Source: a virus. Taken from it: a DNA stretch of 61,105 bases. Location of the stretch: positions 1 to 61,105 of IMG/VR virus record IMGVR_UViG_3300025771_000029. The stretch is one strand, 5' to 3'. The translations under genes were made by a program, and so were the position numbers. Below are positions 23,952-31,048 of the stretch, in pieces. The notes under the pieces are model-generated. The model saw only the letters and a list, made by a program, of their open reading frames with translations, made no database searches and was not told the origin of the DNA. Every line of letters begins with the position of its first letter. The stretch's first letter is position 1.

Positions 23952-25058
23952 CAAATAAGTTGTAATGCCCCATGGAGCTTCTTCGCTTGCATCGGTTGAA
24001 ACCCAAATAACAGGGTAGGGGGGCTCGTCAGGAAACTCATCGGACGGACGTAAATCTGTAAAGAACACCATACCTTCTGGCTCTATGTAGTTGTTAGTTA
24101 CCCAGTCAAATACGGGTTGGAACAAAGTGCCGCCGCCACCGGCTACGTTTAGGATACTTTGTGTGAGTTCTTCATCTGCTGTGACATCGACAATGCGCGC
24201 TTCGTCAACTTGAGTGTCGCATTGTATAAATACCATACGCTCGGGGCGCATATCGTTGTGAATAGCTACAATTTCTGACAAGAACTTGTGAATCTGATTG
24301 TAAGTAGAACCAGATGTGTCCATGGCAACAACGTATGTGCCCGGTCCCTCGTCGTGCATTGATGGAAAGTACTCGTCTTCGCTGATGTAGGCACGGTGGG
24401 GGCGTCGCCATGTGAAGTCGTTTTTGGTTGTTGCTGCAAAGAAAGGCCAGAGGTGATCGCGGAAGTCGATAGTAGCTTTGCCTAGCTTGTCGACAAGGCG
24501 TTCGATTGATCCCGGTAACTTACCGGCTTGTCGTGCAATCTCAGCTGCTTGTTGTACTGCAAGATTCCAGTCAACTTCAAGTTGGCCTGCATCAACGTCA
24601 ATGGCACTGTTGTCTGCATCTGTTACATGGCCCCATTTGCATGGATCACCTGCATCTTCGGGTAGCAATTCGTAAATTGCTTCAGCTGACATGTCGCGAT
24701 ACTGCGGATCATGTAATCCACCGTCAGGTAATACAAAGCCGCAGTCGAGCAGAATGTGGTTGATAGCATGGTCGCACGCAATGTTCCAGCGAGTTGGATC
24801 ACGTCCGTTGCGGCGAGTCATGTGGTTGTTAGCGCAGTGCAGTACTTCGTGTGCAATAAGTCCCAGTAACTGCGATGCATCTTGCTTCTCCACAAATTTA
24901 GCGTTGAAGTCTAAATGTGTGCCATCAGTAGACGCAGTCTTGCAGTCGTCGCGTTCGCGAACTTTTAGTTTGAGACTTAGCACGCCAAAGAACGGCTCGT
25001 TGAGAATAAGCTGCGACCGTGAGCTGGTCACAGCTTTGTAGGTTGGTGAATGTTCCAT
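23943..25058 (-). CDS. VWA-like protein with N-terminal HExxH metallopeptidase-like domain (DUF2201-type)
   Basis: 371 residues. Residues 60-110 carry IAHEVLHCANNH (H70, E71, H74) and CDHAINHILLDCG, the putative metallopeptidase domain. Residues 240-371 are the VWA-like domain with a MIDAS-type D-x-S-x-S (D247, S249, S251), GGGGT (307-311) and FFTDLRPSD. The known pairing of this two-domain protein with a MoxR AAA+ ATPase is reproduced here (25733-26734). MoxR-VWA pairs act as chaperone-like remodelling machines, for example inserting metal cofactors. The phage substrate is unknown. Start by ATG after the 25060 gene stop, which is immediately adjacent. Confidence 0.85.
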   Translation of the reverse strand: MEHSPTYKAVTSSRSQLILNEPFFGVLSLKLKVRERDDCKTASTDGTHLDFNAKFVEKQDASQLLGLIAHEVLHCANNHMTRRNGRDPTRWNIACDHAINHILLDCGFVLPDGGLHDPQYRDMSAEAIYELLPEDAGDPCKWGHVTDADNSAIDVDAGQLEVDWNLAVQQAAEIARQAGKLPGSIERLVDKLGKATIDFRDHLWPFFAATTKNDFTWRRPHRAYISEDEYFPSMHDEGPGTYVVAMDTSGSTYNQIHKFLSEIVAIHNDMRPERMVFIQCDTQVDEARIVDVTADEELTQSILNVAGGGGTLFQPVFDWVTNNYIEPEGMVFFTDLRPSDEFPDEPPYPVIWVSTDASEEAPWGITTYLLH

Positions 25059-25059
25059 G

Positions 25060-25722
25060 TTATGCCACCAGTTTGGAGGTAAGTACTACTTGGTTTAAGG
25101 AATCAATGTCGACGCCGGATGTGTCAATACGTCGTCTAGCTGCTTGTTTGCGAGTGATTTTCTCGTGCATCTGACGAATGTCATGAGGATCAACAAACTC
25201 TTTAGCAGCAGGCCACGATTCCAGCAGCTGCTTGAGTGTGTTGCATTCCAATAGAAGCTTTTTGGTTTGATTGTAAAACTCGTTGTAGCGGTCTGTTAGC
25301 TGATCAAACTGCGTTGCGTTGTCTCTAACTGCTTCTTCGATTTTGGCGTTGTCTTCATCTGAGTTACCGCCAAGTTTGCCATTGTGCAGACTGTGTACAT
25401 AAGCATTCCGCCCGCCAAACAACTTTCTTTCTGTGGGCCAATGGAAGTCTATTCCACGTTCTTTGTTGTCAAGTTTAAATTTGTAATTGACTCTGTCAGT
25501 TTCAACGTGAGTAATGTTGATCTGACGATCATTTAATGCAGAACGGTTGTCTTCGACAAATTGACGACAAGCAACTTGAATTGGATCTCCGTATGCACCT
25601 TGCCAGATTAGATTTTTGATTTCTGCTGACAGCGTTGGCTGCGGATTGGCTAGTTCAAATGCTCGAATAGCTTTGCGATGAATGTGGTTTTTACGATCTT
25701 TGGTAAGTCTTACTGAACCCAT
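25060..25722 (-). CDS. Coiled-coil protein between AAA+ and VWA genes (possibly Nmad5-like)
   Basis: 220 residues. MGSVRLTKDRKNHIHRKAIR at the start and a long helical C-terminal half (110-195, FDQLTDRYNEFYNQTKKLLLECNTLKQLL). The LTKxxRxxIxRKAIxxF opening recalls the Nmad5 nucleotide-modification-associated family, but I am not certain. Its conserved place between the MoxR ATPase and the VWA protein suggests an adaptor or the client of that pair. GGAGACC precedes ATG. Confidence 0.55.
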   Translation of the reverse strand: MGSVRLTKDRKNHIHRKAIRAFELANPQPTLSAEIKNLIWQGAYGDPIQVACRQFVEDNRSALNDRQINITHVETDRVNYKFKLDNKERGIDFHWPTERKLFGGRNAYVHSLHNGKLGGNSDEDNAKIEEAVRDNATQFDQLTDRYNEFYNQTKKLLLECNTLKQLLESWPAAKEFVDPHDIRQMHEKITRKQAARRRIDTSGVDIDSLNQVVLTSKLVA

Positions 25723-25732
25723 AGTGGTCTCC

Positions 25733-26734
25733 TTAGAATACGATGGATGCGTTGTCGGTAGTCCAGCTTTGAACAGCTGGTTCAGTGATTAGTGAACGGT
25801 CTTTGCCGATGATGTCTTTGACTGCGACAACCTGATACTCAGGCGGCAAACGACGCAGGTACGTAACGATTGGCTTGATGTCCTGCTGGTTTGCACGAGC
25901 AGACAGCGCGCCAGCTACGGCGTACAAGGTAGATGCAGACGTTGGAACACGCACACTGCCGGGGCTGCGAATAATCTGATCAATGTCAGGCAGCTCGTGG
26001 AAGATCTTCCGATGTGCAATGAACTCACCAGCTGCGCCGTCGCCGATGCTGGCTGCAATGCCGTGAAACTCGTCAGCAAGATGTGGCAGCTTACGGTTGA
26101 GTCGCATCCAGCTACGTGGCGTTGGAAACGCTTTTTCTTGCGTATCTGCGTCATGCAGCAAGTTGGGTCGGTAACGCAAGAACGAAGGAATCGATGGGTC
26201 GCAGCCGGTTTTGTATGCATACGCGCAGAAGTCGTCAACGTTTGGCTCGACAGTGTAGTGCTCGAAGCGATCTGCAACCGCTTGACCCATGTCGTTAGCA
26301 CCAGCGCGGTCGTATGTGCGGTTACCAGCAGCAATAATGATAGTGTTAGTCGGTAGCTCGTATGTACCGATGCGCTTCATCAACAGCAACTGAAGCAATG
26401 CGTTTTGCGTTGCTTTGGGTGCGTGTGTCAGATCATCTATGAAGAGAACAACAGTACCTGGGTAGTTACTATCGGGGTAATCTTCAGGCACGCCGTATCG
26501 GGTGCGGTATGAACCATCTACTTGTTCGACAACTTTGAGACCGCCGCGTACATCGACCGGGTCAAACAAATTGGCGCGGATTTCGTACAGCTTAGCGTTC
26601 TGTGACTTGGCGTATTGATACACCATTTCGGATTTGCCGATGCCCGGCGCACCCCAGATCATCATGGAAAGATCAGCCGTGGCACATGCTGCAATTTCTG
26701 CAGGCAGTTGGCTGGGTTTAATTGTCATGCTCAT
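25733..26734 (-). CDS. MoxR-type AAA+ ATPase
   Basis: 333 residues. Walker A GAPGIGKS (28-35), Walker B VVLFIDD (95-101), sensor-like AAGNRTYD near 150, and an arginine-finger region (DRFEHYTVEP). Sequence and length fit MoxR-family ATPases, hexameric remodellers that work with VWA proteins. AGGAG precedes the start by seven bases. The first 17 bases overlap the 62-residue gene upstream. It probably forms a functional module with the next two genes. Confidence 0.92.
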   Translation of the reverse strand: MSMTIKPSQLPAEIAACATADLSMMIWGAPGIGKSEMVYQYAKSQNAKLYEIRANLFDPVDVRGGLKVVEQVDGSYRTRYGVPEDYPDSNYPGTVVLFIDDLTHAPKATQNALLQLLLMKRIGTYELPTNTIIIAAGNRTYDRAGANDMGQAVADRFEHYTVEPNVDDFCAYAYKTGCDPSIPSFLRYRPNLLHDADTQEKAFPTPRSWMRLNRKLPHLADEFHGIAASIGDGAAGEFIAHRKIFHELPDIDQIIRSPGSVRVPTSASTLYAVAGALSARANQQDIKPIVTYLRRLPPEYQVVAVKDIIGKDRSLITEPAVQSWTTDNASIVF

Positions 26735-26906
26735 ACATATCTCCTCTTGAGAATTGCTCGGTTGTTAAGACTGTTAATATCTGCGTGAGCTCAGCAGGGT
26801 CTACTTGGATTGTCGTTGGGGGTTTGAAATCTGTAGCGGTGTGCTGCAAATGGTGATGCAGGTGCGTAAGACACCATTGAATTGCTTCTCTGCGGGTTTT
26901 GATCAT
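26718..26906 (-). CDS. Small hypothetical protein (62 residues)
   Basis: MIKTRREAIQWCLTHLHHHL.. with a His-rich helix. AGGA lies six bases before the start ATG, and the gene follows two bases after... the 54-residue zinc-ribbon gene upstream. It overlaps the MoxR start by 17 bases. No family recognised. Confidence 0.6.
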   Translation of the reverse strand: MIKTRREAIQWCLTHLHHHLQHTATDFKPPTTIQVDPAELTQILTVLTTEQFSRGDMYEHDN

Positions 26907-26911
26907 GTTTC

Positions 26912-27076
26912 CTATCCCATGTTGTCTGGTGCATGTTTCATGAACTGGTGGTCTGTGTAGTTTTCAAAGCAGTAACGACACCAGTATGTTTCGTCGCCCC
27001 AGTCTTCGATCTTGTCGTTAACATAGAGCATGTCTTCAGGGTGGTGTGTTTCACCGCAGGATTCGCAAGGACTCAT
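26912..27076 (-). CDS. Small zinc-ribbon-like protein (54 residues)
   Basis: MSPCESCGETHHPEDMLYVN..ETYWCRYCFENY: two C-x2-C pairs about 26 residues apart, a treble-clef or ribbon pattern. GGAGGAAGT lies just before ATG. Its start overlaps the stop of the next upstream gene as ATGA (27073-27076). Probably binds zinc and perhaps nucleic acid or a protein partner. Confidence 0.72.
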   Translation of the reverse strand: MSPCESCGETHHPEDMLYVNDKIEDWGDETYWCRYCFENYTDHQFMKHAPDNMG

Positions 27077-27264
27077 ACTTCCTCCACAGCTTCGTCAGTC
27101 CAATAATTTGAGTCGTGCAAAACGTCAGGCCTGTACATGGCAAGCTTGGCCTTGACACATCTAGTACAAACACGGCACAAATAAATGCCGCGCGCGTCGT
27201 ATTCTTCCCAGCTGTAGTCGACATCTGGGTCTTGCTTGCACATGTGGTATGAAAGGTCGCTCAT
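27073..27264 (-). CDS. Small Cys-rich protein (63 residues)
   Basis: MSDLSYHMCKQDPDVDYSWE..IYLCRVCTRCVKAKLA. A C-x2-C-x2-C cluster plus an early Cys suggests metal binding. ATGA overlaps on both sides tie it into the mini-gene operon. The paired arrangement with the zinc-ribbon gene hints at a related function. Function unknown. Confidence 0.65.
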   Translation of the reverse strand: MSDLSYHMCKQDPDVDYSWEEYDARGIYLCRVCTRCVKAKLAMYRPDVLHDSNYWTDEAVEEV

Positions 27265-27431
27265 AATTTGGCAATCTCTTGAATTGCAATGTGATGTTCA
27301 ACAAATTGCCCCATATGCTGATCCTCTATAATCTGTTCTTCAGCTGCGTTTCTAGCTGTAAGCGCGCAGTCGGCTTCAACTTTGATTATCCACACGTTGG
27401 TTTCTGCTATTTTGATTTCGTAGGTATTCAT
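27261..27431 (-). CDS. Small hypothetical protein (56 residues)
   Basis: From ATG 27431: MNTYEIKIAETNVWIIKVEA.. helix, a beta-beta-alpha-like layout. The start is fixed by ATGA overlap with the upstream stop (27428-27431); the longer frame from 27482 is not needed. No family recognised. Confidence 0.65.
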   Translation of the reverse strand: MNTYEIKIAETNVWIIKVEADCALTARNAAEEQIIEDQHMGQFVEHHIAIQEIAKL

Positions 27432-27574
27432 ACGGTCCGCTCCTGCAGCGTCTTGATCTCCTGCTCGACGCGTTCCTTCCACTCTTTTTCGGTACGCTTA
27501 CCTTTCCTGGTAAAGCTAGCGTTACGCAGCCGTTCGAGTGCAGCACGTCGGCGGTTTGCTTGGTTCTTTTTCAT
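27428..27574 (-). CDS. Small basic protein (48 residues)
   Basis: From ATG 27574: MKKNQANRRRAALERLRNAS, strongly basic first half and helical charged second half. ATGA overlap at 27571-27574 decides the start. It may bind nucleic acid; no family recognised. Confidence 0.6.
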   Translation of the reverse strand: MKKNQANRRRAALERLRNASFTRKGKRTEKEWKERVEQEIKTLQERTV

Positions 27575-27663
27575 AAAACTCCTCGCTCCCACAGTTGTGT
27601 GATGAAAGAAAATAGCCCGACTAATATCAGCGCCCACGCGTATTCTGGGATATCAGTATCCAT
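27571..27663 (-). CDS. 30-residue membrane peptide
   Basis: MDTDIPEYAWALILVGLFSF then ITQLWERGVL: acidic head, one membrane helix, charged tail. It starts inside the last 11 bases of the upstream gene and ends in an ATGA overlap with the next. Too small for routine prediction; its position in a gap-free coupled operon is the main support. Confidence 0.55.
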   Translation of the reverse strand: MDTDIPEYAWALILVGLFSFITQLWERGVL

Positions 27664-27931
27664 GGGACTTGCTTTTGTAGTCGTTGGGTTCATTAGGGTC
27701 AGGTTCGGGTGGTCCGGCACGATCGCGTTGCTCGCGGTAAGCGTCGAAGCAGTCTTCCTCTTCATGCTCCGCATACGGCCCCGTCCTGTCGTGCCAGTGT
27801 GAGTAGTCATTACTTGGGTCGTCCGTGATTGAGCACGGCATGCGACCCTCGGCAGTATCAAGTAACATGGCATATGCCTCCGTGTGGTCTTTGATTTGTT
27901 GGAGTAGGAGTTTGGTGATGTCAGTTGTCAT
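27653..27931 (-). CDS. Acidic hypothetical protein (92 residues)
   Basis: From ATG 27931: MTTDITKLLLQQIKDHTEAY.. then a strongly acidic middle (EHEEEDCFDAYREQRD) and Pro/Asp-rich tail. Acidic small early proteins in phages sometimes act as DNA mimics, but there is no specific evidence here. The first 11 bases overlap the upstream gene. Confidence 0.6.
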   Translation of the reverse strand: MTTDITKLLLQQIKDHTEAYAMLLDTAEGRMPCSITDDPSNDYSHWHDRTGPYAEHEEEDCFDAYREQRDRAGPPEPDPNEPNDYKSKSHGY

Positions 27932-28163
27932 CGTTATCTCCGGTGTAAGGATCACAATCAGTCCAAAAGTTGAAATCAGCGTTGCCGTCTTTGCCCCCGA
28001 TATCTCGGAGTTTTTCTACACAGTCCAAAACAATGTTTTCGGTAAGATGGCGTAGCTTTTCCATGGCTTCTTCTTCGGTATCTGCATGAATGTCAAAACA
28101 GATATCCAAGGTAGGCCAGCACATCCATGTCCATTGCGGTTTTGTGGCAATGTCATTCGTCAT
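27921..28163 (-). CDS. Small hypothetical protein (80 residues)
   Basis: MTNDIATKPQWTWMCWPTLD.. helix with EEEAMEKLRHLTENIVLDCVEKL and an acidic DNDDN tail. ATGA overlap with the upstream gene (28160-28163). The beta-alpha arrangement with EEEA resembles the neighbouring gene's SEAIEDALFGL helix, so the two may be distant paralogues. Confidence 0.6.
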   Translation of the reverse strand: MTNDIATKPQWTWMCWPTLDICFDIHADTEEEAMEKLRHLTENIVLDCVEKLRDIGGKDGNADFNFWTDCDPYTGDNDDN

Positions 28164-28345
28164 CCTTCCATCTCCATTAGCTTGTTTTCTATTGCTACTT
28201 CTCGCAGGCCAAATAACGCGTCTTCTATGGCTTCGCTTTCGGTTTTATTGTCGTCGCTAAAAGACGTGTATTCGTTACCTTCGTTGTCCCAAGCTCTAAC
28301 GTGCCAAGTGCCGTTAATTAGCTGGGGTTTTGTGTGGTTGTTCAT
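28160..28345 (-). CDS. Small hypothetical protein (61 residues)
   Basis: From ATG 28345: MNNHTKPQLINGTWHVRAWD.. helix KTESEAIEDALFGLREVAIE. ATGA overlaps at both ends (28342-28345 and 28160-28163) support this start over the longer frame from 28414. Beta-hairpin then helix; no family recognised. Confidence 0.62.
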   Translation of the reverse strand: MNNHTKPQLINGTWHVRAWDNEGNEYTSFSDDNKTESEAIEDALFGLREVAIENKLMEMEG

Positions 28346-28524
28346 GACGCTGTTTCCTTTGTTACATCTACAACGCGTGTATGGCTGGTCATTTTGTGGT
28401 GTCTGATCAGCCACATTTCTTTGTCCATTGCAGTTTTCTTGGGGCTAGGTTTCAGCAACATGTTTCTCCATTTGCCGTCACTGGATAACTGCTGGCATTG
28501 CCAAATGTGTTTGCGTTCGTTCAT
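28342..28524 (-). CDS. Small basic hypothetical protein (60 residues)
   Basis: From ATG 28524: MNERKHIWQCQQLSSDGKWR.., Lys/Arg/His-rich and Trp-containing. ATGA overlap at 28521-28524 decides the start. No family recognised. Confidence 0.6.
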   Translation of the reverse strand: MNERKHIWQCQQLSSDGKWRNMLLKPSPKKTAMDKEMWLIRHHKMTSHTRVVDVTKETAS

Positions 28525-28688
28525 GACGCCACTCCAAAAAGTAATTTGATGTGGTAACGCATTACGTCTATGGAGTCGGACATAAGACACAAAGCGCTGC
28601 CTTGCTCGGGGTAGTCTGCGGCTAGCTCATCTAGCTTTTCGTAGGCTTCATCGAGGTGATTTAAGATGGCCTGCGCTTCACTGCTCAT
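28521..28688 (-). CDS. Small helical protein (55 residues)
   Basis: MSSEAQAILNHLDEAYEKLD.. reads as one or two amphipathic helices, ending IDVMRYHIKLLFGVAS. ATGA overlaps with both neighbours (28685-28688 and 28521-28524) make it a convincing member of the chain despite its size. Confidence 0.62.
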   Translation of the reverse strand: MSSEAQAILNHLDEAYEKLDELAADYPEQGSALCLMSDSIDVMRYHIKLLFGVAS

Positions 28689-28990
28689 GACGCCACTCCT
28701 TTCGGATCGTGAGTGCGCCAGCCGAGCTTGCGGTAGGGAAACTTGTCGGTCTTGATCATGCCGTATGATTCATGGCGCATGGTTCGTTTCATGAAGAACA
28801 ACAGCACGCTGACAATAGTCCCGGCGGTGAGTGCTGCCATCATGCCGCTGAACGTGCCTGCGAGCAGGAACATAAGCAGCACAGTGACGAACAAATCGAC
28901 ATAGATGTCGTAGTTAATGACCCTGCGGACACCGAACTTGAACAACAGAAACAACATGCCCGCAGCGGCTATGAGTCCCGCTAATAACAT
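28685..28990 (-). CDS. Small integral membrane protein (101 residues)
   Basis: Three hydrophobic segments: LLAGLIAAAGMLFLLFKFGV, YVDLFVTVLLMFLLAGTFSG and MAALTAGTIVSVLLFFM, followed by a basic cytosolic-type tail. AGGAG precedes the start. Inner-membrane location is likely; function unknown. A weak operator-like match (28970-28986) lies in its first codons. Confidence 0.68.
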   Translation of the reverse strand: MLLAGLIAAAGMLFLLFKFGVRRVINYDIYVDLFVTVLLMFLLAGTFSGMMAALTAGTIVSVLLFFMKRTMRHESYGMIKTDKFPYRKLGWRTHDPKGVAS

Positions 28991-28993
28991 AAG

Positions 28994-29188
28994 TCACTCC
29001 TTGGTTTTGATTGGTGGGGTGCATAGAAAGTTGGTAAGAATGTCGCGTTTGTTAGCCGTGCTAGTACACAGCTCTATGATTAGTTTTTGGATAACTGGTC
29101 GGTTCTCTGCACGGACGCACGATTCAACGTGAGCTGCTGCCATATCAGTTAGCTTGGTCCATGGGTCATGGTTGAGGTTGTTAGTCAT
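28994..29188 (-). CDS. Small hypothetical protein (64 residues)
   Basis: MTNNLNHDPWTKLTDMAAAHVE.. mostly helical, Cys-containing, basic end (PPIKTKE). ATGA overlap with the upstream gene at 29185-29188; three bases separate it from the membrane gene. No family recognised. Confidence 0.58.
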   Translation of the reverse strand: MTNNLNHDPWTKLTDMAAAHVESCVRAENRPVIQKLIIELCTSTANKRDILTNFLCTPPIKTKE

Positions 29189-29481
29189 ATAGGTCTCCCG
29201 TAAATTAATGCGGTACTTGGTGTTAGTTCGTCAGGCGTGGGACATGGTGGGTGGTACGTGACCCATGGTTTACCAAGCCATTTGTTGTGGCAGGGTCTGT
29301 AGTAGACAGCGGCTTTTCCTTCTCGCAGTTTCTTTACTAAGTTTCCTGACTGAGACAACGTGTCGCATGTGTGCCGCACTTTGTTTATTGGCAGACCTAG
29401 ACGCGTTGCAATAGTCCATGCATCAAATTCTTCGCCGCTTCGATACAACCTTGTGTCGAGAATGCGTTCGGCAACAGTCAT
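29185..29481 (-). CDS. Winged-helix DNA-binding-like protein (98 residues)
   Basis: FDAWTIATRLGLPINKVRHTCDTLSQSGNLVKKLREGKAAVYYRPC is a typical winged helix-turn-helix: recognition helix INKVRHTCDTL followed by a wing. Probably a regulator of phage or host early genes. ATGA overlaps on both sides. Confidence 0.68.
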   Translation of the reverse strand: MTVAERILDTRLYRSGEEFDAWTIATRLGLPINKVRHTCDTLSQSGNLVKKLREGKAAVYYRPCHNKWLGKPWVTYHPPCPTPDELTPSTALIYGRPI

Positions 29482-29696
29482 GTGTCAGTTTTTGGTACGA
29501 CAGAGAGCACTTTGTTCGCGGCTTCCTGCAACTCTACGTTTGCTTCTTTAGCGTCGTTGAGTGCATCAAGTGCCAGTTGTAGGTCGTCTCTTACTGCTAC
29601 AAGACCCGCCTGCGTTTCTTTCATGAGGTTTATAAACTCTTCATCGGGGGTGAATTCGATTACAAATCCTTCGTTTTCTTCTCTAGGCATAACCAT
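29478..29696 (-). CDS. Coiled-coil hypothetical protein (72 residues)
   Basis: MVMPREENEGFVIEFTPDEE then a heptad-like helix (INLMKETQAGLVAVRDDLQLALDALNDAKEANVELQEAANKVL). ATGA overlap with the wHTH gene at 29478-29481; the start overlaps the preceding gene by 14 bases. Function unknown. Confidence 0.6.
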   Translation of the reverse strand: MVMPREENEGFVIEFTPDEEFINLMKETQAGLVAVRDDLQLALDALNDAKEANVELQEAANKVLSVVPKTDT

Positions 29697-30090
29697 GCTC
29701 CTGTAATAAAGGTGTGAATTCTTGGTTTTCGGTGACGTTGATAACCAGCACGATGTCGCCGGTTTGGGTTACGCGGTACGTGATGGCGACTGTGTCACCG
29801 ATACCAGCGAATGATTTGATGCCGCTGATGCTGAAACGTTTGTCGCCACGGTTACGTGTGCGGTAGAACATAAGCTGCGTTGCGTCACCCTCGACAAACT
29901 CAGCGTTTACCGCACGCTTTTCCCCCGGCTTCATGGTGTCGTAGTCGATACCAAGCAGCTTGGCGAAGGCACGTACTGATGCGTTGGCATCAATAATGTG
30001 TTTCTCAAGCATGGTGCGGGTTAGTTTGAGTACAGCAGGTGGGTTGCTGCCGAGTGTGACGACGTTACCGTCGTTGGTTTTAATGTTCAT
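29683..30090 (-). CDS. Hypothetical beta-rich protein (135 residues)
   Basis: From ATG 30090: MNIKTNDGNVVTLGSNPPAV, a helical middle (RTMLEKHIIDANASVRAFAKLLGIDYDTMKPGEK) and a beta-rich C-terminal half (GDTVAITYRVTQTGDIVLVINVTENQEF). Start fixed by ATGA overlap (30087-30090). No family recognised; NASVRAFAKLLGIDYDTM could be an HTH-like element. Confidence 0.6.
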   Translation of the reverse strand: MNIKTNDGNVVTLGSNPPAVLKLTRTMLEKHIIDANASVRAFAKLLGIDYDTMKPGEKRAVNAEFVEGDATQLMFYRTRNRGDKRFSISGIKSFAGIGDTVAITYRVTQTGDIVLVINVTENQEFTPLLQEHGYA

Positions 30091-30350
30091 GGTGGATAGT
30101 CCTCTGAAGTAAAAGCCCAATCGGCTACGATCTCTATAGGCCATTCAGTGCTGGGTTCTTTGTTGTCTTCGACGTTAGTAACAGTGATATCTGGGTCGTA
30201 AAAATCTAACCCCCTGTCTGTTATTAACAGATCGCCTACAATCTCATGCATATGTTTGTCGGCAATACGGAAAGCTTCGTCGTAGTTGTCGGCAATGACA
30301 TCTATAAACTTGTCAGTAATAAACTGGCCGTGAAATCGGTAGTAGTTCAT
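30087..30350 (-). CDS. Small hypothetical protein (87 residues)
   Basis: MNYYRFHGQFITDKFIDVIA..DEAFRIADKHMHEIVGDLL, a beta-alpha unit like those at 30347 and 27261, followed by an acidic region. ATGA overlaps at both ends. Function unknown. Confidence 0.62.
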   Translation of the reverse strand: MNYYRFHGQFITDKFIDVIADNYDEAFRIADKHMHEIVGDLLITDRGLDFYDPDITVTNVEDNKEPSTEWPIEIVADWAFTSEDYPP

Positions 30351-30505
30351 TGCTCCTCCACTTCGATTACTTCGTACTCGTCGCAGTTGAGGTGCTTGTA
30401 GCTGAAGTCGTCCCAGTAAATTTCTTCGGCTTCTTCAGGGCTATCAGCCTCCACGTAGTAAACGACTAGGTTGGTTTCTTTCACGTAGACTCTGTAATGG
30501 GTCAT
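30347..30505 (-). CDS. Small acidic protein (52 residues)
   Basis: MTHYRVYVKETNLVVYYVEA then DSPEEAEEIYWDDFSYKHLN: two strands and an acidic helix, a miniature of the 87-residue neighbour. ATGA overlaps 30502-30505 and 30347-30350. No known function. Confidence 0.62.
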   Translation of the reverse strand: MTHYRVYVKETNLVVYYVEADSPEEAEEIYWDDFSYKHLNCDEYEVIEVEEQ

Positions 30506-30648
30506 TCATCAATGCCCTCCGTTTCCCGAATAAAAAACTTGACGTGGATAAAGCCGCCCTGCATCGATGAGATGGCGTAATCAAATGGGCAGTTCTCTAC
30601 CCAGTTAAGGAAGCTTTGAATGTTTTTTGCTTGCAGTGTCAGTGCCAT
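30502..30648 (-). CDS. Small protein (48 residues), first recognisable gene of the mini-gene operon
   Basis: MALTLQAKNIQSFLNWVENC.. then FDYAISSMQGGFIHVKFFIRE. A GAGG lies about nine bases before ATG. It follows a 190-base stretch after the terminator at 30838-30872. ATGA overlap with the next gene. Function unknown. Confidence 0.6.
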   Translation of the reverse strand: MALTLQAKNIQSFLNWVENCPFDYAISSMQGGFIHVKFFIRETEGIDE

Positions 30649-30837
30649 GCTTCATGCCTCGTGGTTCAGAATTAGGTGCAACGATTTCGATCCACTGGGA
30701 CGTTGCCGACCAGTTGGCATCCAAACGCGAGCAGTTCTTTACGTTTGGCAGGATCTCCTCCTGTAGTTAGTTGCCCAGCACGCTATGGCCCCAGGCTCCC
30801 CCGGCCCCCGGTGTCGCCGGGTTCTCGGGTGTGAAAT
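30649..30837 (-). other. Non-coding or uncertain stretch upstream of the mini-gene operon
   Basis: The minus strand shows a GC-rich hairpin (CCCGG-N5-CCGGG near 30800-30825) and an ACTACAGGAGGAG motif at about 30763-30775. Two frames stay open for 33-48 codons after it but lack a normal start codon. No operator palindrome is seen. It may hold the leader of the downstream operon or an unrecognised small gene with an unusual start. Confidence 0.35.
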
Positions 30838-30872
30838 AAAAAAAACCCCGATGCCAACTAGTGGCACCGGGG
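30838..30872 (-). terminator. Strong Rho-independent terminator
   Basis: On the minus strand CCCCGGTGCCA-ctag-TTGGCATCGGGG followed by eight U: a long stem with one mismatch. It ends transcription coming from the 31049-31714 gene and the structured stretch after it. Confidence 0.92.
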
Positions 30873-31046
30873 TGGAGTGAATTGGTCAGGCTGGAGCGCT
30901 GTGATACTCCTGTAGTTATTGCCATGCCGCCTGTTGCATGGCTCACCAGCTGAACTGCACTGGTTCCTCCTGTGTAGTTGGTGCCAGATCTTTCCCGCCG
31001 GTCACAGCCAGCGGGACAGCGAGGTGTCTGGCGAAACCTCATGGTT
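30873..31046 (-). ncRNA. Candidate structured small RNA or 3' UTR RNA with ACAGGAG motifs
   Basis: Between the stop of the 221-residue gene and the terminator. Hairpins visible include GCCATGC-N8-GCATGGC (about 30922-30943) and CCCGC-N11-GCGGG (about 30995-31015). The minus strand carries AACTACACAGGAGGA and AACTACAGGAG; a third ACTACAGGAGGAG follows beyond the terminator. These contain the GGA core bound by CsrA-type proteins, and the phage encodes one. An open frame (30767-31042) crosses this region and the terminator and does not look like a protein. RNA function is inference. Confidence 0.35.
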
Positions 31047-31048
31047 GA

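Noticed and set aside
28970-28986. TATGAGTCCCGCTAATA near the start of a membrane-protein gene
   Set aside because: Located within the first codons of the gene rather than upstream, and the left half is imperfect.
30767-31042. 91-residue open frame on the minus strand
   Set aside because: It runs through a strong terminator and hairpins, has no good ribosome-binding site and an unnatural composition; treated as non-coding.
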